Assembly: GCF_018069865.1 (NCBI RefSeq)
Contig: NZ_JAGQDG010000003.1
Span: forward strand, 1-64,000
Reading direction: 5' to 3'
Length of the DNA stretch: 64,000 bases
From: Ideonella paludis
GTDB taxonomy: Bacteria > Pseudomonadota > Gammaproteobacteria > Burkholderiales > Burkholderiaceae_C
The notes under the pieces are model-generated. The model was not told the origin of the DNA. It did not search any database and worked only from the letters and a program-made list of their open reading frames with translations. Positions 1-7,597 of this stretch are shown piece by piece. Position numbers and translations under genes: made by a program. The first letter of the stretch is position 1. Each line of letters starts with the position of its first letter.

Positions 1-114
1 GTGCAGGAGGCCTTCAAGCTGGCAGTAGCTATCGCGAAGTCGCTGCGCCCACGTGACGAGGCTATTGATACTCGTCGGCCGGTGGTGGACTCCTTTGCTA
101 AGTTTCGCGAGTGA
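1..114 (+). CDS. 3' end of an unidentified gene (partial)
   Basis: Frame 1 is open from the first base and ends in TGA at 112-114, giving a 37-residue basic tail that ends SFAKFRE. The start lies outside the window, so no family can be assigned. It sits 60 bases before a Tli4-like lipoprotein gene on the same strand. If that neighbour is an immunity protein, this could be the end of its partner effector; that is inference from order alone. Confidence 0.45.
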   Translation: MQEAFKLAVAIAKSLRPRDEAIDTRRPVVDSFAKFRE

Positions 115-174
115 GCCGTTGTGGATGTTGTAACTGCATGGCGGGCGACGGTTCTCTAGCGCGCAGCCTTGAGC

Positions 175-1476
175 ATGGATGATCGAGCGTTTGCCCTTGC
201 CTGGACCGATGCTTCTTTAGCTCGCTGGCTCTGTGCGGGAGCCTTGGCTGGCCTGGCTGCTTGCAGCCCCAGTGAGGCTCAGCTTCAGCCGCGCGGCCCA
301 TCACCGCAAGACATTGCAGAGGCCTACCACCCCACCTATGTGCCTGCTGCAGATGTGCGCAGCGAGTGCTTGGGGCGTGTGGTGTTTGAGGTGGGCAGCA
401 AGGTTGAGCTGGCTTGGGGTCTTCCCAGGGGACGAAGCAACGAACAAATTTTGGGCTTTTCTCGCCTACTGCGTGGTGCGCATGACGGCATTCAAATAGG
501 CAATGTGGCCGTGGTGGTGATTGCGGGGGCCAATCAGAAAACCATCTTGGATATGCAGGGTTCCGTCGATGACGATAAGCACATCGCGCTGCAGGACTTT
601 GATGAAAACATCCGAGGCGACCTGTCGGTAGCTCAATCGCTTGAAAAAAGAACTACCGGCCCACAGGATATTTCGGATGCGGAGTGGCAGGCGTATCGTC
701 AGAAGAATATCGCTAAGTTCAGAGCCTCGGCGGAGGAGTACAAACTCCGCAAACAAAACCTCGACAAAGACTGGCACCCCACCGACTGGGGTTTGCCCGA
801 CAGCACGGGCTACATCGCAGGCCCCACGCTGTACGCGTTTCTGCTGCGCGGCGGCTATGCCTTTCAGTTCATGTCCACCGGTGGTGAAGGAGAGGCGCCG
901 TTTGAGCAACGGGTGGTCGCCTTCAAAGATTTGCTCAGTCGCTTTGAGCCCCGCTCGCTCTACCAAGTGCCCAACAAGGCGGGCGTTTGCATTCCGCATG
1001 GCTTTATTGCGGATGATGGCAAGGGGCCTTTCAATGCCGATGTGTCGTTCCGCTATGCCGACAGCCCTGGGGTGATCTACACCTTGAGCACAGGCATCGT
1101 AGGCGAGCGCAATGACGAGCCCAACGACCCGCTGATTGAAGCGACTGCGCGTGCCACGGTCTCGGCCGTGATCGGCAACAGCTACGGCCGAAAGCTCAAG
1201 GTGCTGGGGCCAAAGTCCGTCAAGATTGGTGCGCGAGGCGGCTTGTTGGGGGGCATCTCCACCGCAGAGGGTGCACCAGGCTACAGCGTCTATGCAGGCG
1301 TGGGTGGCGTGCCGGGCTCACAGGTCTTGCCCCACATCTCTCTGAACATGCGCAGCTTTGACAAGCAAACCGCGCCCGATGACGTCAAGGTCGACCCACC
1401 GCCGTTTGAGCAGAGCTTGCAGCGCTTTGAGCAGACCTTGAGCTCGGCGCGGACAAGGCGCACAGGCTCCTTGTAA
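175..1476 (+). CDS. Tli4-family-like lipoprotein (possible T6SS immunity protein)
   Basis: This encodes a 433-aa protein with a lipoprotein signal peptide. A hydrophobic stretch at about residues 17-29 ends in the lipobox LAAC, with Cys30 as the lipidated residue. The mature part begins with a segment around SECLGRVVFEVG and later has VCIPHGFIADDGKG, an arrangement that recalls the two-domain Tli4 immunity proteins that neutralise periplasmic T6SS lipases. The match is from memory of the family, not a search. ATG 175 is preferred, although a TTG lies two codons upstream; neither has a strong ribosome binding site. The C-terminus ends in a basic tail. The neighbouring truncated gene upstream could be its effector. 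Confidence 0.5.
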   Translation: MDDRAFALAWTDASLARWLCAGALAGLAACSPSEAQLQPRGPSPQDIAEAYHPTYVPAADVRSECLGRVVFEVGSKVELAWGLPRGRSNEQILGFSRLLRGAHDGIQIGNVAVVVIAGANQKTILDMQGSVDDDKHIALQDFDENIRGDLSVAQSLEKRTTGPQDISDAEWQAYRQKNIAKFRASAEEYKLRKQNLDKDWHPTDWGLPDSTGYIAGPTLYAFLLRGGYAFQFMSTGGEGEAPFEQRVVAFKDLLSRFEPRSLYQVPNKAGVCIPHGFIADDGKGPFNADVSFRYADSPGVIYTLSTGIVGERNDEPNDPLIEATARATVSAVIGNSYGRKLKVLGPKSVKIGARGGLLGGISTAEGAPGYSVYAGVGGVPGSQVLPHISLNMRSFDKQTAPDDVKVDPPPFEQSLQRFEQTLSSARTRRTGSL

Positions 1477-1501
1477 TCCGCCCGCCTGACTCGCAGGCCG
1501 C

Positions 1502-1993
1502 TCAATAGCAAAGATACGTCGTCTGCACCGTCATCGACGCGCCTTCCCAGGCGGTGGCGCCGCCCAGCGAGACGCCGAACTGCACGGTTTGGCCGGCGGT
1601 GATGGGCATCAGGGCGGTGCGGGTCACGGTGGGCTGGTAGCCGGAAATGCCGTGGCTGGTCAGGAAGTGGCGCAGGATGCCGTCGTCGCTGTCCACACCG
1701 CTGCGGTTAGCGGCCACGCGCATAAAGGCGGTGGTGGAGCCGGCCAGGGGCGGGGTGGTGTCCAGCACTTGCACGCTGCTGGTGACTTGGCACAGCGCGT
1801 CTTGCTTGGCCTTGAACGCGCGGGTGGCGTAGTAGTAGGTCTGCGCCGTGCTGATGGTGAACACCGCGCCCACGGAGCCGCTGTTCTTGATGGTGCCTGC
1901 GGTTTGGGCGCTGGCGGGGGCGCTGGCGGCCAGGCCGGCGCACAGGGCGGCGGCCAGCAGGGTCAGGCGGGTGGTGGTGTTGGTGGCGTTCAT
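1502..1993 (-). CDS. Secreted protein of unknown function
   Basis: This is a 163-aa protein with a clear Sec signal peptide: a hydrophobic core at about residues 9-24 and cleavage after ASA near residue 29. The mature part is rich in Thr, Ser, Ala and Gly and has two cysteines, one mid-chain and one at the penultimate residue, which could form a disulfide. I do not recognise the family. It lies 43 bases downstream of the Stf0 sulfotransferase gene on the same strand and could be the last gene of that transcription unit. A purine-rich stretch upstream gives a plausible ribosome binding site. Confidence 0.6.
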   Translation of the reverse strand: MNATNTTTRLTLLAAALCAGLAASAPASAQTAGTIKNSGSVGAVFTISTAQTYYYATRAFKAKQDALCQVTSSVQVLDTTPPLAGSTTAFMRVAANRSGVDSDDGILRHFLTSHGISGYQPTVTRTALMPITAGQTVQFGVSLGGATAWEGASMTVQTTYLCY

Positions 1994-2036
1994 GGTGCTC
2001 CTCAGTGTGGTGAATGTGGGGGTCGTGTTAGCAGGC

Positions 2037-3083
2037 CTAGATCTCTTCTCGCAGGCGCTGGGCCATGGCTTGCATGGATGGTGCCGCGGCCGACAGTCTG
2101 GCGGGTAGGGTGCTGAAGTCTACGCGGGCCAGCGCCGCGGTTCGGCCCAAGGTGCTGGCCGCTTGTTGCAGCGCGGCTAAGGGCTCGGTGGTGAAGTCTT
2201 CGTAGCGGGCGGCCAGCACGGCCGTGGCGGGCAAGCGGGACAGGGCCTCGTTCAGGGCATCGGTTTCAGCCTTGGCGCGGCGGTAGTGCTGGTGCAGTGC
2301 GGCTTGGTCGTAGGGCACTTGGGCGATGAGGGCTTGGTGCTGGCTGCGCACTTGGCCGTGGACATGCCACAGGTCGGTGTGGCCCGCCACATACTTGGAG
2401 ACGGCTTGCTCGGCCAGGTCGCGGCTGAGGTGGATGAATTGAAAGCCGCGCTCGTGCAGGCAGGCCAGGGTGTCGGCGGCTTTGGCTTGGCCCACCGCGT
2501 CGAACAAGAACTCCGAGATGATCTTGGTGCCAAACAGGCCACCCACATGGCCACAAGAGAGCACTTCGTCAAACACCTGTTCGCGCGACACGCCCGCCTG
2601 GCGCAGCACATGCACGAGCGGCGGGCGCAGGTGCTCGCGCGGTGCGCCCAGGCCACCGGCCTGCAGCAGCTCGCAGTAAAAGGTGCTGCCGGTGCGCGGC
2701 GTGCACACCACGGCAAAGTGCTGTTGGGGCGCGCCTTGGGGCTTGGCCGCCAGCTCGCCCTGCCGCCCCTTGGGGGAGCAGGCCAAGCGCGGGATGACAT
2801 GGTGCAGCACGCCCAGCACGTCCATCTGCGGGTAGCGCTGGCGCGCGGTGTTCAGCAGCGCGGCCTCGTCCTGGGGGTCGTAGAGGAAGAGGCGCTTTTT
2901 GCCTTTGGGGATGTCGTCCAGCGTGGTGGCGCTGCTCCAGCCGGCGTCTGCAGGCGCCTTGGCACGCAGGTGCTGCAGCACATCGGCAGGGGCCACGATG
3001 TGCGCGGCGCCCTTGCGGCTGGCCAGGAAGTGGTCCAGCCGATAGTCGGCAGCAGCGGCAAAGAGAGGGACGGACATCTTCAA
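2037..3083 (-). CDS. Stf0-type sulfotransferase
   Basis: This 348-aa protein probably transfers sulfate from PAPS to a carbohydrate or lipid hydroxyl. After an N-terminal region of about 125 residues, the PAPS-binding loop FAVVCTPRTGSTFYCELL matches the Stf0 family (trehalose 2-sulfotransferase type). It is followed by GAPREHLRPPLVHVLR and by the second phosphate-binding region FIHLSRDLAEQAVSKYVAG. The acceptor cannot be inferred. The gene lies 18 bases after the GSCFA gene. Two more predicted sulfotransferases are transcribed divergently a few kilobases away, which points to a local sulfation module. Confidence 0.8.
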   Translation of the reverse strand: MKMSVPLFAAAADYRLDHFLASRKGAAHIVAPADVLQHLRAKAPADAGWSSATTLDDIPKGKKRLFLYDPQDEAALLNTARQRYPQMDVLGVLHHVIPRLACSPKGRQGELAAKPQGAPQQHFAVVCTPRTGSTFYCELLQAGGLGAPREHLRPPLVHVLRQAGVSREQVFDEVLSCGHVGGLFGTKIISEFLFDAVGQAKAADTLACLHERGFQFIHLSRDLAEQAVSKYVAGHTDLWHVHGQVRSQHQALIAQVPYDQAALHQHYRRAKAETDALNEALSRLPATAVLAARYEDFTTEPLAALQQAASTLGRTAALARVDFSTLPARLSAAAPSMQAMAQRLREEI

Positions 3084-3101
3084 ACTACAAAGATCGGCGG
3101 T

Positions 3102-4187
3102 TCAGTCGGTGCCGTCGTCCAATGCGGTTTCGTCGCAGTTCACCTCGACCAAGTGCGCAGAGCGGGCCAGGTGGGCGTCGCTTTGGGCGGGGGCGGGGTT
3201 TTGGGCGGGCACGGGGGCTTGCTGTGCGGGGCGGTCAGTGGCGTGCTTCAAGAAGAGCTTCATCACGTGCGCTACACCGGGCTCGGTGACAGAGCGCAGA
3301 TCGTCCGCGTAATAGCTGCCGCGAGTGTAAGCGCCGGTGATGATCTCGTAGGAGGGGAAATACGCCACCTCTTCACGCGCTTTGATGATGCTGTCGCAAG
3401 CGACACGCAGCACGGCCTTGCTCAGTGTGGTGGAGACCAGCACATGCCGGTCTTCGGCGGTGGCCATCAGCGGCACGGGAGAGACCGTCAGGATCACGCG
3501 AGCACGTGGGTTGACGCTGCGCAGGGCGTCGATAAAGGCCAGCATGTCGGCCACCACTTCCTCGTGGGTGTAGTTGTGAAACTCATGCTGCTCGGCACTG
3601 AACACGCCGCCAGAGACACCGGGGCAGACCGGGTAGACGGTGCCGTCGCTTCGGGCGCGCCAGGTCTCGGTCAGGCCTAAGGTGAAGATGAACACATCCA
3701 GCTCAGCAAAGAGCTTGCGCACGGCGGCCAGGTGGGCGCGGCGGTCGGCTTGCAGCTCGCGCAGGGAGGCAAACCCGCCGGGCTGGATCTGCGGGCGCAG
3801 CGGGTCCAGCCAGGTGCCGTCGGCCTCTTGCCAGGCCTCATCAGCGGGGCTGAATTGGCCATGCGCGCGCTGGAAGAGCTGCAGCAGTTGGCGCGCGGTG
3901 TAGAGGTTGCCGTAGCGGGCGCTGAAGGTGCCGTAGTTGTACTGCTGGGCCTGCTCTGCACTGAGCATGGGGTGGGCCGCTTCGGTGCAGAAGTAGTTGT
4001 AGCCCCGGCGGCGCAGGTGGCGCGCAATGTGCTGGGCAAAGCAGCTTCCGGCGGTGGCAATGCGGTCGGTGGCGCTGAGCTTGAAGGGAAAGCTGACGAC
4101 CGGGTCTACGTCCGCGGGCGGCACGCCCACCAGGGCGCGGCGCCAGTTGGCATAGCGGGGCAGGCCGTCGTAGGGGTGGCGCTTCAT
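3102..4187 (-). CDS. GSCFA domain protein
   Basis: This is a 361-aa protein with the family signature AGSCFAQHIARHLRRRGYNY near residues 42-60 and a downstream segment FIFTLGLTETWRA typical of the GSCFA family. That family is related to SGNH/PC-esterase folds and is often found in polysaccharide clusters. The start is ATG 4185-4187, which overlaps the stop of the upstream SGNH gene as ATGA, so translation is probably coupled. A longer upstream open frame exists but its translation is Arg/Pro/Ala-rich shadow sequence. The last 40 residues are Ala/Pro/Gln-rich and probably disordered. Acting on a sulfated or acylated glycan is inference from the neighbours. Confidence 0.8.
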   Translation of the reverse strand: MKRHPYDGLPRYANWRRALVGVPPADVDPVVSFPFKLSATDRIATAGSCFAQHIARHLRRRGYNYFCTEAAHPMLSAEQAQQYNYGTFSARYGNLYTARQLLQLFQRAHGQFSPADEAWQEADGTWLDPLRPQIQPGGFASLRELQADRRAHLAAVRKLFAELDVFIFTLGLTETWRARSDGTVYPVCPGVSGGVFSAEQHEFHNYTHEEVVADMLAFIDALRSVNPRARVILTVSPVPLMATAEDRHVLVSTTLSKAVLRVACDSIIKAREEVAYFPSYEIITGAYTRGSYYADDLRSVTEPGVAHVMKLFLKHATDRPAQQAPVPAQNPAPAQSDAHLARSAHLVEVNCDETALDDGTD

Positions 4188-4960
4188 GTGGGGGCTCTTT
4201 GGGCGGCGGGGTTGGCCAAGGCGGCGGCGTGGGCTTCTAGCTGTTGCAAGACGCGCTCGCCATACCAGGCGTTGGCATGGGCGGGGTCGAGGTTCCAGCC
4301 CTCGGGGCGCAAAAAGCCGTGCTCGTCTTGCGTGCCCTCGGGCACCGGCAACTGGGCAAAGCCCAGCTCGCGGCAGTGCTCGGCCACGCGCTGTTCGTGC
4401 AGATGCCACAGCTTCAAGCGGATGGCGGCGGGGGTGACCTTGCCCTCGGCCAGCGCCTCGGCAAAGGCCTCGGGGTGAGTGCGGATGTGTGCCTCTGAGG
4501 GAATGGGCGGCGGCGCGGCCAAATGCACCACCGGCACCTTGGCCAGGTGGCTGAGCGCGCGCATCACGCGCAGGCCCATGCGCATTTGGCCTTCTAGCAG
4601 TGTGCGCACCAAAGAGAGCGGTAGCAGTTGCCGGCTCTCGTCCAGTGCCGCGTGCGGCTCCATCACAAAATCAAAAGGCACCGGGTGCTCGATCAGGCTC
4701 AGCACGGTGTGGGCATTGCCCGCCACCACCGAGACGATCAGCTCGGGCTGCAGCTTCTCCACCAGCTCGCGCACCGCGGGGCTGAAGGCCTCGGGTGAGG
4801 TGGGCGGCACATCGGGCGTCATGCGGTAGGCAGGCTTGCGCAACTGCACCACGGTGATCGGCAGGCTGGTGGCGCCACTGGCGCGGCGCTGCATCTGCGC
4901 GGTCTCAAGGGCGGCCAAGTGGCTATGGCCGATCATCAACATTTTGGGGAGTGTCATCAC
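4184..4960 (-). CDS. SGNH-like hydrolase
   Basis: This is a 258-aa protein with an N-terminal block MLMIGHSHLAAL, comparable to block I of SGNH/GDSL hydrolases with Ser in GHSH. Near the C-terminus DPAHANAWYGE carries the Asp-x-x-His pair expected of block V. The middle has VVAGNAHTV, a possible Gly/Asn block. Start is GTG 4960 or the next codon ATG 4957; a GAGGAGGGGG stretch lies about 10 bases upstream. It is the first gene of the leftward unit, and its start is only 40 bases from that of the divergent sulfotransferase gene. Esterase activity on a glycan substituent is likely but unproven. Confidence 0.65.
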   Translation of the reverse strand: MMTLPKMLMIGHSHLAALETAQMQRRASGATSLPITVVQLRKPAYRMTPDVPPTSPEAFSPAVRELVEKLQPELIVSVVAGNAHTVLSLIEHPVPFDFVMEPHAALDESRQLLPLSLVRTLLEGQMRMGLRVMRALSHLAKVPVVHLAAPPPIPSEAHIRTHPEAFAEALAEGKVTPAAIRLKLWHLHEQRVAEHCRELGFAQLPVPEGTQDEHGFLRPEGWNLDPAHANAWYGERVLQQLEAHAAALANPAAQRAPT

Positions 4961-5000
4961 AGGGATTGCCCCCTCCTCGGGGCACGGTATGCTGCCACAT

Positions 5001-6029
5001 ATGCGATTCGATGAACTGATGTCCTTCGTCTATGGACAGGGGGGGCAGGCTTTGGGCGAACACCAGCCCACTCACGCCGCCCGAGACGAAAAAATTGTGC
5101 GCGCCGCCATGGCCGCACTGCGCCAACAACTGGCCAGCCACGCGGGCGGGCCCACCGAGGTGCCGGGCCTGGGCCGCTTCAAGCCCCGGCCCACGCCGCC
5201 CGACGCCCCGGCGGATGCGCCGCTGCGCTGGATTTTTGAGCCCGAGGCGGCCGACCATGCGGCCAAGGCTTGGCGCAAAGCCCTGCGCACCGTAGAGCGG
5301 CCGCTGATCCACCCCGAGCGCAAATTTGTTGTGCTGTTCTCGGCCAAGTCGGCGTGCTCCACCGTGGTGATCTGGTTCTTGCACACCCTGGGCCTGGCCG
5401 CGCAGGCGCGGGAGTTTTCAGAGTGGCCGCACCACTACCGCATCAACAAATACTATGCCCGCGAAGATTACTTGCAGGCGCGTGAAGAGCTGGGCCCAGA
5501 CGACGTGACCCTGCTGCGCGTGGTGCGCGACCCGGTGGACCGCGCGGGCTCCAGCTTTCGCCATGCACTGGGCCTGAGCTATGCGCGCGACACCATCCGC
5601 GAGAAGCTCGGCATCGACACCGATGTGGACGGCTTGTCCTTCGAGCGCTTTATCGACTTTTTGGAGATGGAAGACCTGGACCGCTGCGACCCGCACCACA
5701 AGCGCCAGCGCCACCTGATTGAAGACCTGAAGCGGCCGGACTTCATCATCAATGCAAGCCGGAAAGATCTCTTCACAGAGCTGAATCATTTCGAGCGCAT
5801 GATGGGCATGCCTGAGACCGACTTCAAGGCGCTGTCCTGGGTGCATGAGCTACAAGCCACCCGTGTGCCGCACAGCGTGGCGCATGGCGGCGACTCCTAC
5901 CGCGCGGTGCTCACCCGCGAGCACGCCCAAAAAGGCCCCTGGCCCAAAGATTTGATCACCCCAGAAGCGCGTGCCCGCCTGGAGCGGCTCTACGCACAAG
6001 ACATTGCCAGCTACGCAGTAACACCATGA
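5001..6029 (+). CDS. Sulfotransferase with an HU-like N-terminal region
   Basis: This is a 342-aa protein. The C-terminal two thirds resemble Sulfotransfer_2-type enzymes: a 5'-phosphosulfate loop FSAKSACSTVVIWFLHTLG near residue 115 and a 3'-phosphate block LRVVRDPVDRAGSSF near residue 170. The first 95 residues look different. They contain VPGLGRFKPRP followed by LRWIFEPE, which mirrors VPSLGRFHARR and LRRVLFLTPK in the HU-like protein encoded immediately downstream. Start ATG 5001 is chosen; ATG 4989 is possible. The stop overlaps the next start as ATGA. It opens a five-gene unit running to about 10.4 kb. The acceptor is unknown. Confidence 0.7.
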   Translation: MRFDELMSFVYGQGGQALGEHQPTHAARDEKIVRAAMAALRQQLASHAGGPTEVPGLGRFKPRPTPPDAPADAPLRWIFEPEAADHAAKAWRKALRTVERPLIHPERKFVVLFSAKSACSTVVIWFLHTLGLAAQAREFSEWPHHYRINKYYAREDYLQAREELGPDDVTLLRVVRDPVDRAGSSFRHALGLSYARDTIREKLGIDTDVDGLSFERFIDFLEMEDLDRCDPHHKRQRHLIEDLKRPDFIINASRKDLFTELNHFERMMGMPETDFKALSWVHELQATRVPHSVAHGGDSYRAVLTREHAQKGPWPKDLITPEARARLERLYAQDIASYAVTP

Positions 6030-6595
6030 ACAACAACAACCCCCTCGACAACCACAAGCCCGGCGTCGCCAAAGCCACCTGGACGCCCGTAGACCTGGCT
6101 CAAGCCGTGGTTCAGGCGCACCCTGAGTGGGTCGGCCAGCCCTTGGATGCCCGTTTGCTGGGCCAAGCTCTGCGCGAAGCCTTCGGCATGCTGCGCGAAC
6201 AGGTGGACGCGGTGGATGTGGGCACGGTGGCCGTGCCCTCGCTGGGCCGCTTCCATGCGCGCCGCGCCCCCAACAAGCCCGACCTGCGCCGCGTGCTGTT
6301 TTTGACGCCCAAGGGCAATGAGACTGCCGCGAGCGCGGCGCCGGCAGCAGCGCCGGCGGCTACCCCCGTGGCTGAGCGTGTGGAAGTGCCGCTGGCTGTG
6401 CTGGCGGCCCAGCCTGCCGCCGAGCCTGAAGCAGCCCCGGCCGCTGAGCCCGTGCCGGCTGCGGCCGAGGCCGCCCCTGAGCCTGTGGCGGCAGAGCCCG
6501 AGGCTGCGGCCCCCGCACCGGCCGAGCCCGTGCCCGCCAAGACCTCCGCCAAGCCCAGCAGCAAAACTGCCAGCAAGAGCAAGCGCAAGCGATAA
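6026..6595 (+). CDS. HU-like DNA-binding protein with Ala/Pro-rich, Lys-rich tail
   Basis: This is a 189-aa protein. Residues 15-95 resemble an HU/IHF fold: two helices, then DVGTVAVPSLGRFHARRAPNK and RRVLFLTPKGNE, in the position of the HU beta-arm (canonical GFGTF and RNP motifs are only partly kept). Residues 100-170 are low complexity in Ala, Pro and Glu, and the last 18 residues are Lys/Ser-rich, like histone-type tails. The start ATG overlaps the stop of the preceding gene by four bases. A nucleoid-type protein between two sulfotransferase genes is unexpected. Confidence 0.65.
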   Translation: MNNNNPLDNHKPGVAKATWTPVDLAQAVVQAHPEWVGQPLDARLLGQALREAFGMLREQVDAVDVGTVAVPSLGRFHARRAPNKPDLRRVLFLTPKGNETAASAAPAAAPAATPVAERVEVPLAVLAAQPAAEPEAAPAAEPVPAAAEAAPEPVAAEPEAAAPAPAEPVPAKTSAKPSSKTASKSKRKR

Positions 6596-6604
6596 GGACA
6601 CCGC

Positions 6605-7597
6605 GTGGCACAGGTTTTTCTTCATGTCGGGCTGAACAAGACGGGCACCTCGTCGCTGCAAGACTTCATGGCCATGAACGCGGCGCTGCTGCTGGAGCGC
6701 GAGGGCGTGCTCTACCCCAGCGCGGGCCGCGTGGGCGCCGCCCACCATGGTGTGACCGAGCGGCTCAAAGGCAAGGCACCTGCCGGCCAGCCTGATGTCT
6801 TGCAGGCCTTGGCCGAGGAAATCCGCCACGCGGACAAGGTGGTCATCACCTCCGAGAGCCTGCATGGCATTGGCCCCAAGCCCCTGGCCTTGCTGGCCGA
6901 GACGCTGAAGGGCCACGAGGTGCAGGTGGTGTTCTACCTGCGCGAGCATGTGGCGTACCTCGCCAGTTGGTATCAACAGAATGTGCAGGCCTCGCAGTCG
7001 TCGATGGGCTTCGAGACCTTCTGCCACTACAACCACAAGCCCTTGCACAAAGTGGTGCAGCCCTGGGCGCAGCAGTTTGGGGCGGGCCAGGTCACGGTGC
7101 GGCTCTATGACCGCGAGGTGCTGGCTGGTGGCGACATCGTGCAAGACTTTGCGCAGGTCTTGGGCCTGAAGATCCCGCTCGCCGAGTGCCGCCGCAAAGG
7201 CTGGGAAAGCAACCCCAGCGTCTCGGGCAACCTGCTGTTCATCAAACGCTTGCTCAACAATTTCTACCGCCGTGAACAGGCCGCCAAGGTGGTGGACGAG
7301 TTGACCGAGCTGTCCAAGCTCAAGCCCAGCTTCAGAGGCCGCATGCAGGTGCCCGCGCACGTGGTGGCCAACTTGGTGAAAGGCTATGCCCAAGACCGCC
7401 AAGTGCTGGCCAGCCAGTGGGGCGTGCAGATCGCCCCGCTCAGCAGCGCGCTGGAAGGCCACTTAACGCCAGACCTCAGCACCTTGAAGCAAGACTGGGA
7501 GATGGTGATGGACGCAGCGGCCGCCAAAGGCATGGTCTTGGCCCGCGCTGCGCAAGCCTTGCGCTTGGGCGACGATTTGTCGGTGTTCAATGACTGA
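6605..7597 (+). CDS. P-loop sulfotransferase-like protein
   Basis: This is a 330-aa protein starting at GTG 6605, preceded by AAGGA at a normal distance. The N-terminus VFLHVGLNKTGTSSLQDFM is a sulfotransferase-type PAPS-binding loop, with Lys-Thr-Gly-Thr-Ser-Ser in place of a Walker A. VVFYLREHVAYLASWYQQNV near residue 115 corresponds to the 3'-phosphate-binding strand and helix. Proteins of this type occur in exopolysaccharide and capsule clusters. It follows the HU-like gene after nine bases and overlaps the DUF1800 gene by eight bases, so all belong to one probable operon. Confidence 0.75.
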   Translation: MAQVFLHVGLNKTGTSSLQDFMAMNAALLLEREGVLYPSAGRVGAAHHGVTERLKGKAPAGQPDVLQALAEEIRHADKVVITSESLHGIGPKPLALLAETLKGHEVQVVFYLREHVAYLASWYQQNVQASQSSMGFETFCHYNHKPLHKVVQPWAQQFGAGQVTVRLYDREVLAGGDIVQDFAQVLGLKIPLAECRRKGWESNPSVSGNLLFIKRLLNNFYRREQAAKVVDELTELSKLKPSFRGRMQVPAHVVANLVKGYAQDRQVLASQWGVQIAPLSSALEGHLTPDLSTLKQDWEMVMDAAAAKGMVLARAAQALRLGDDLSVFND

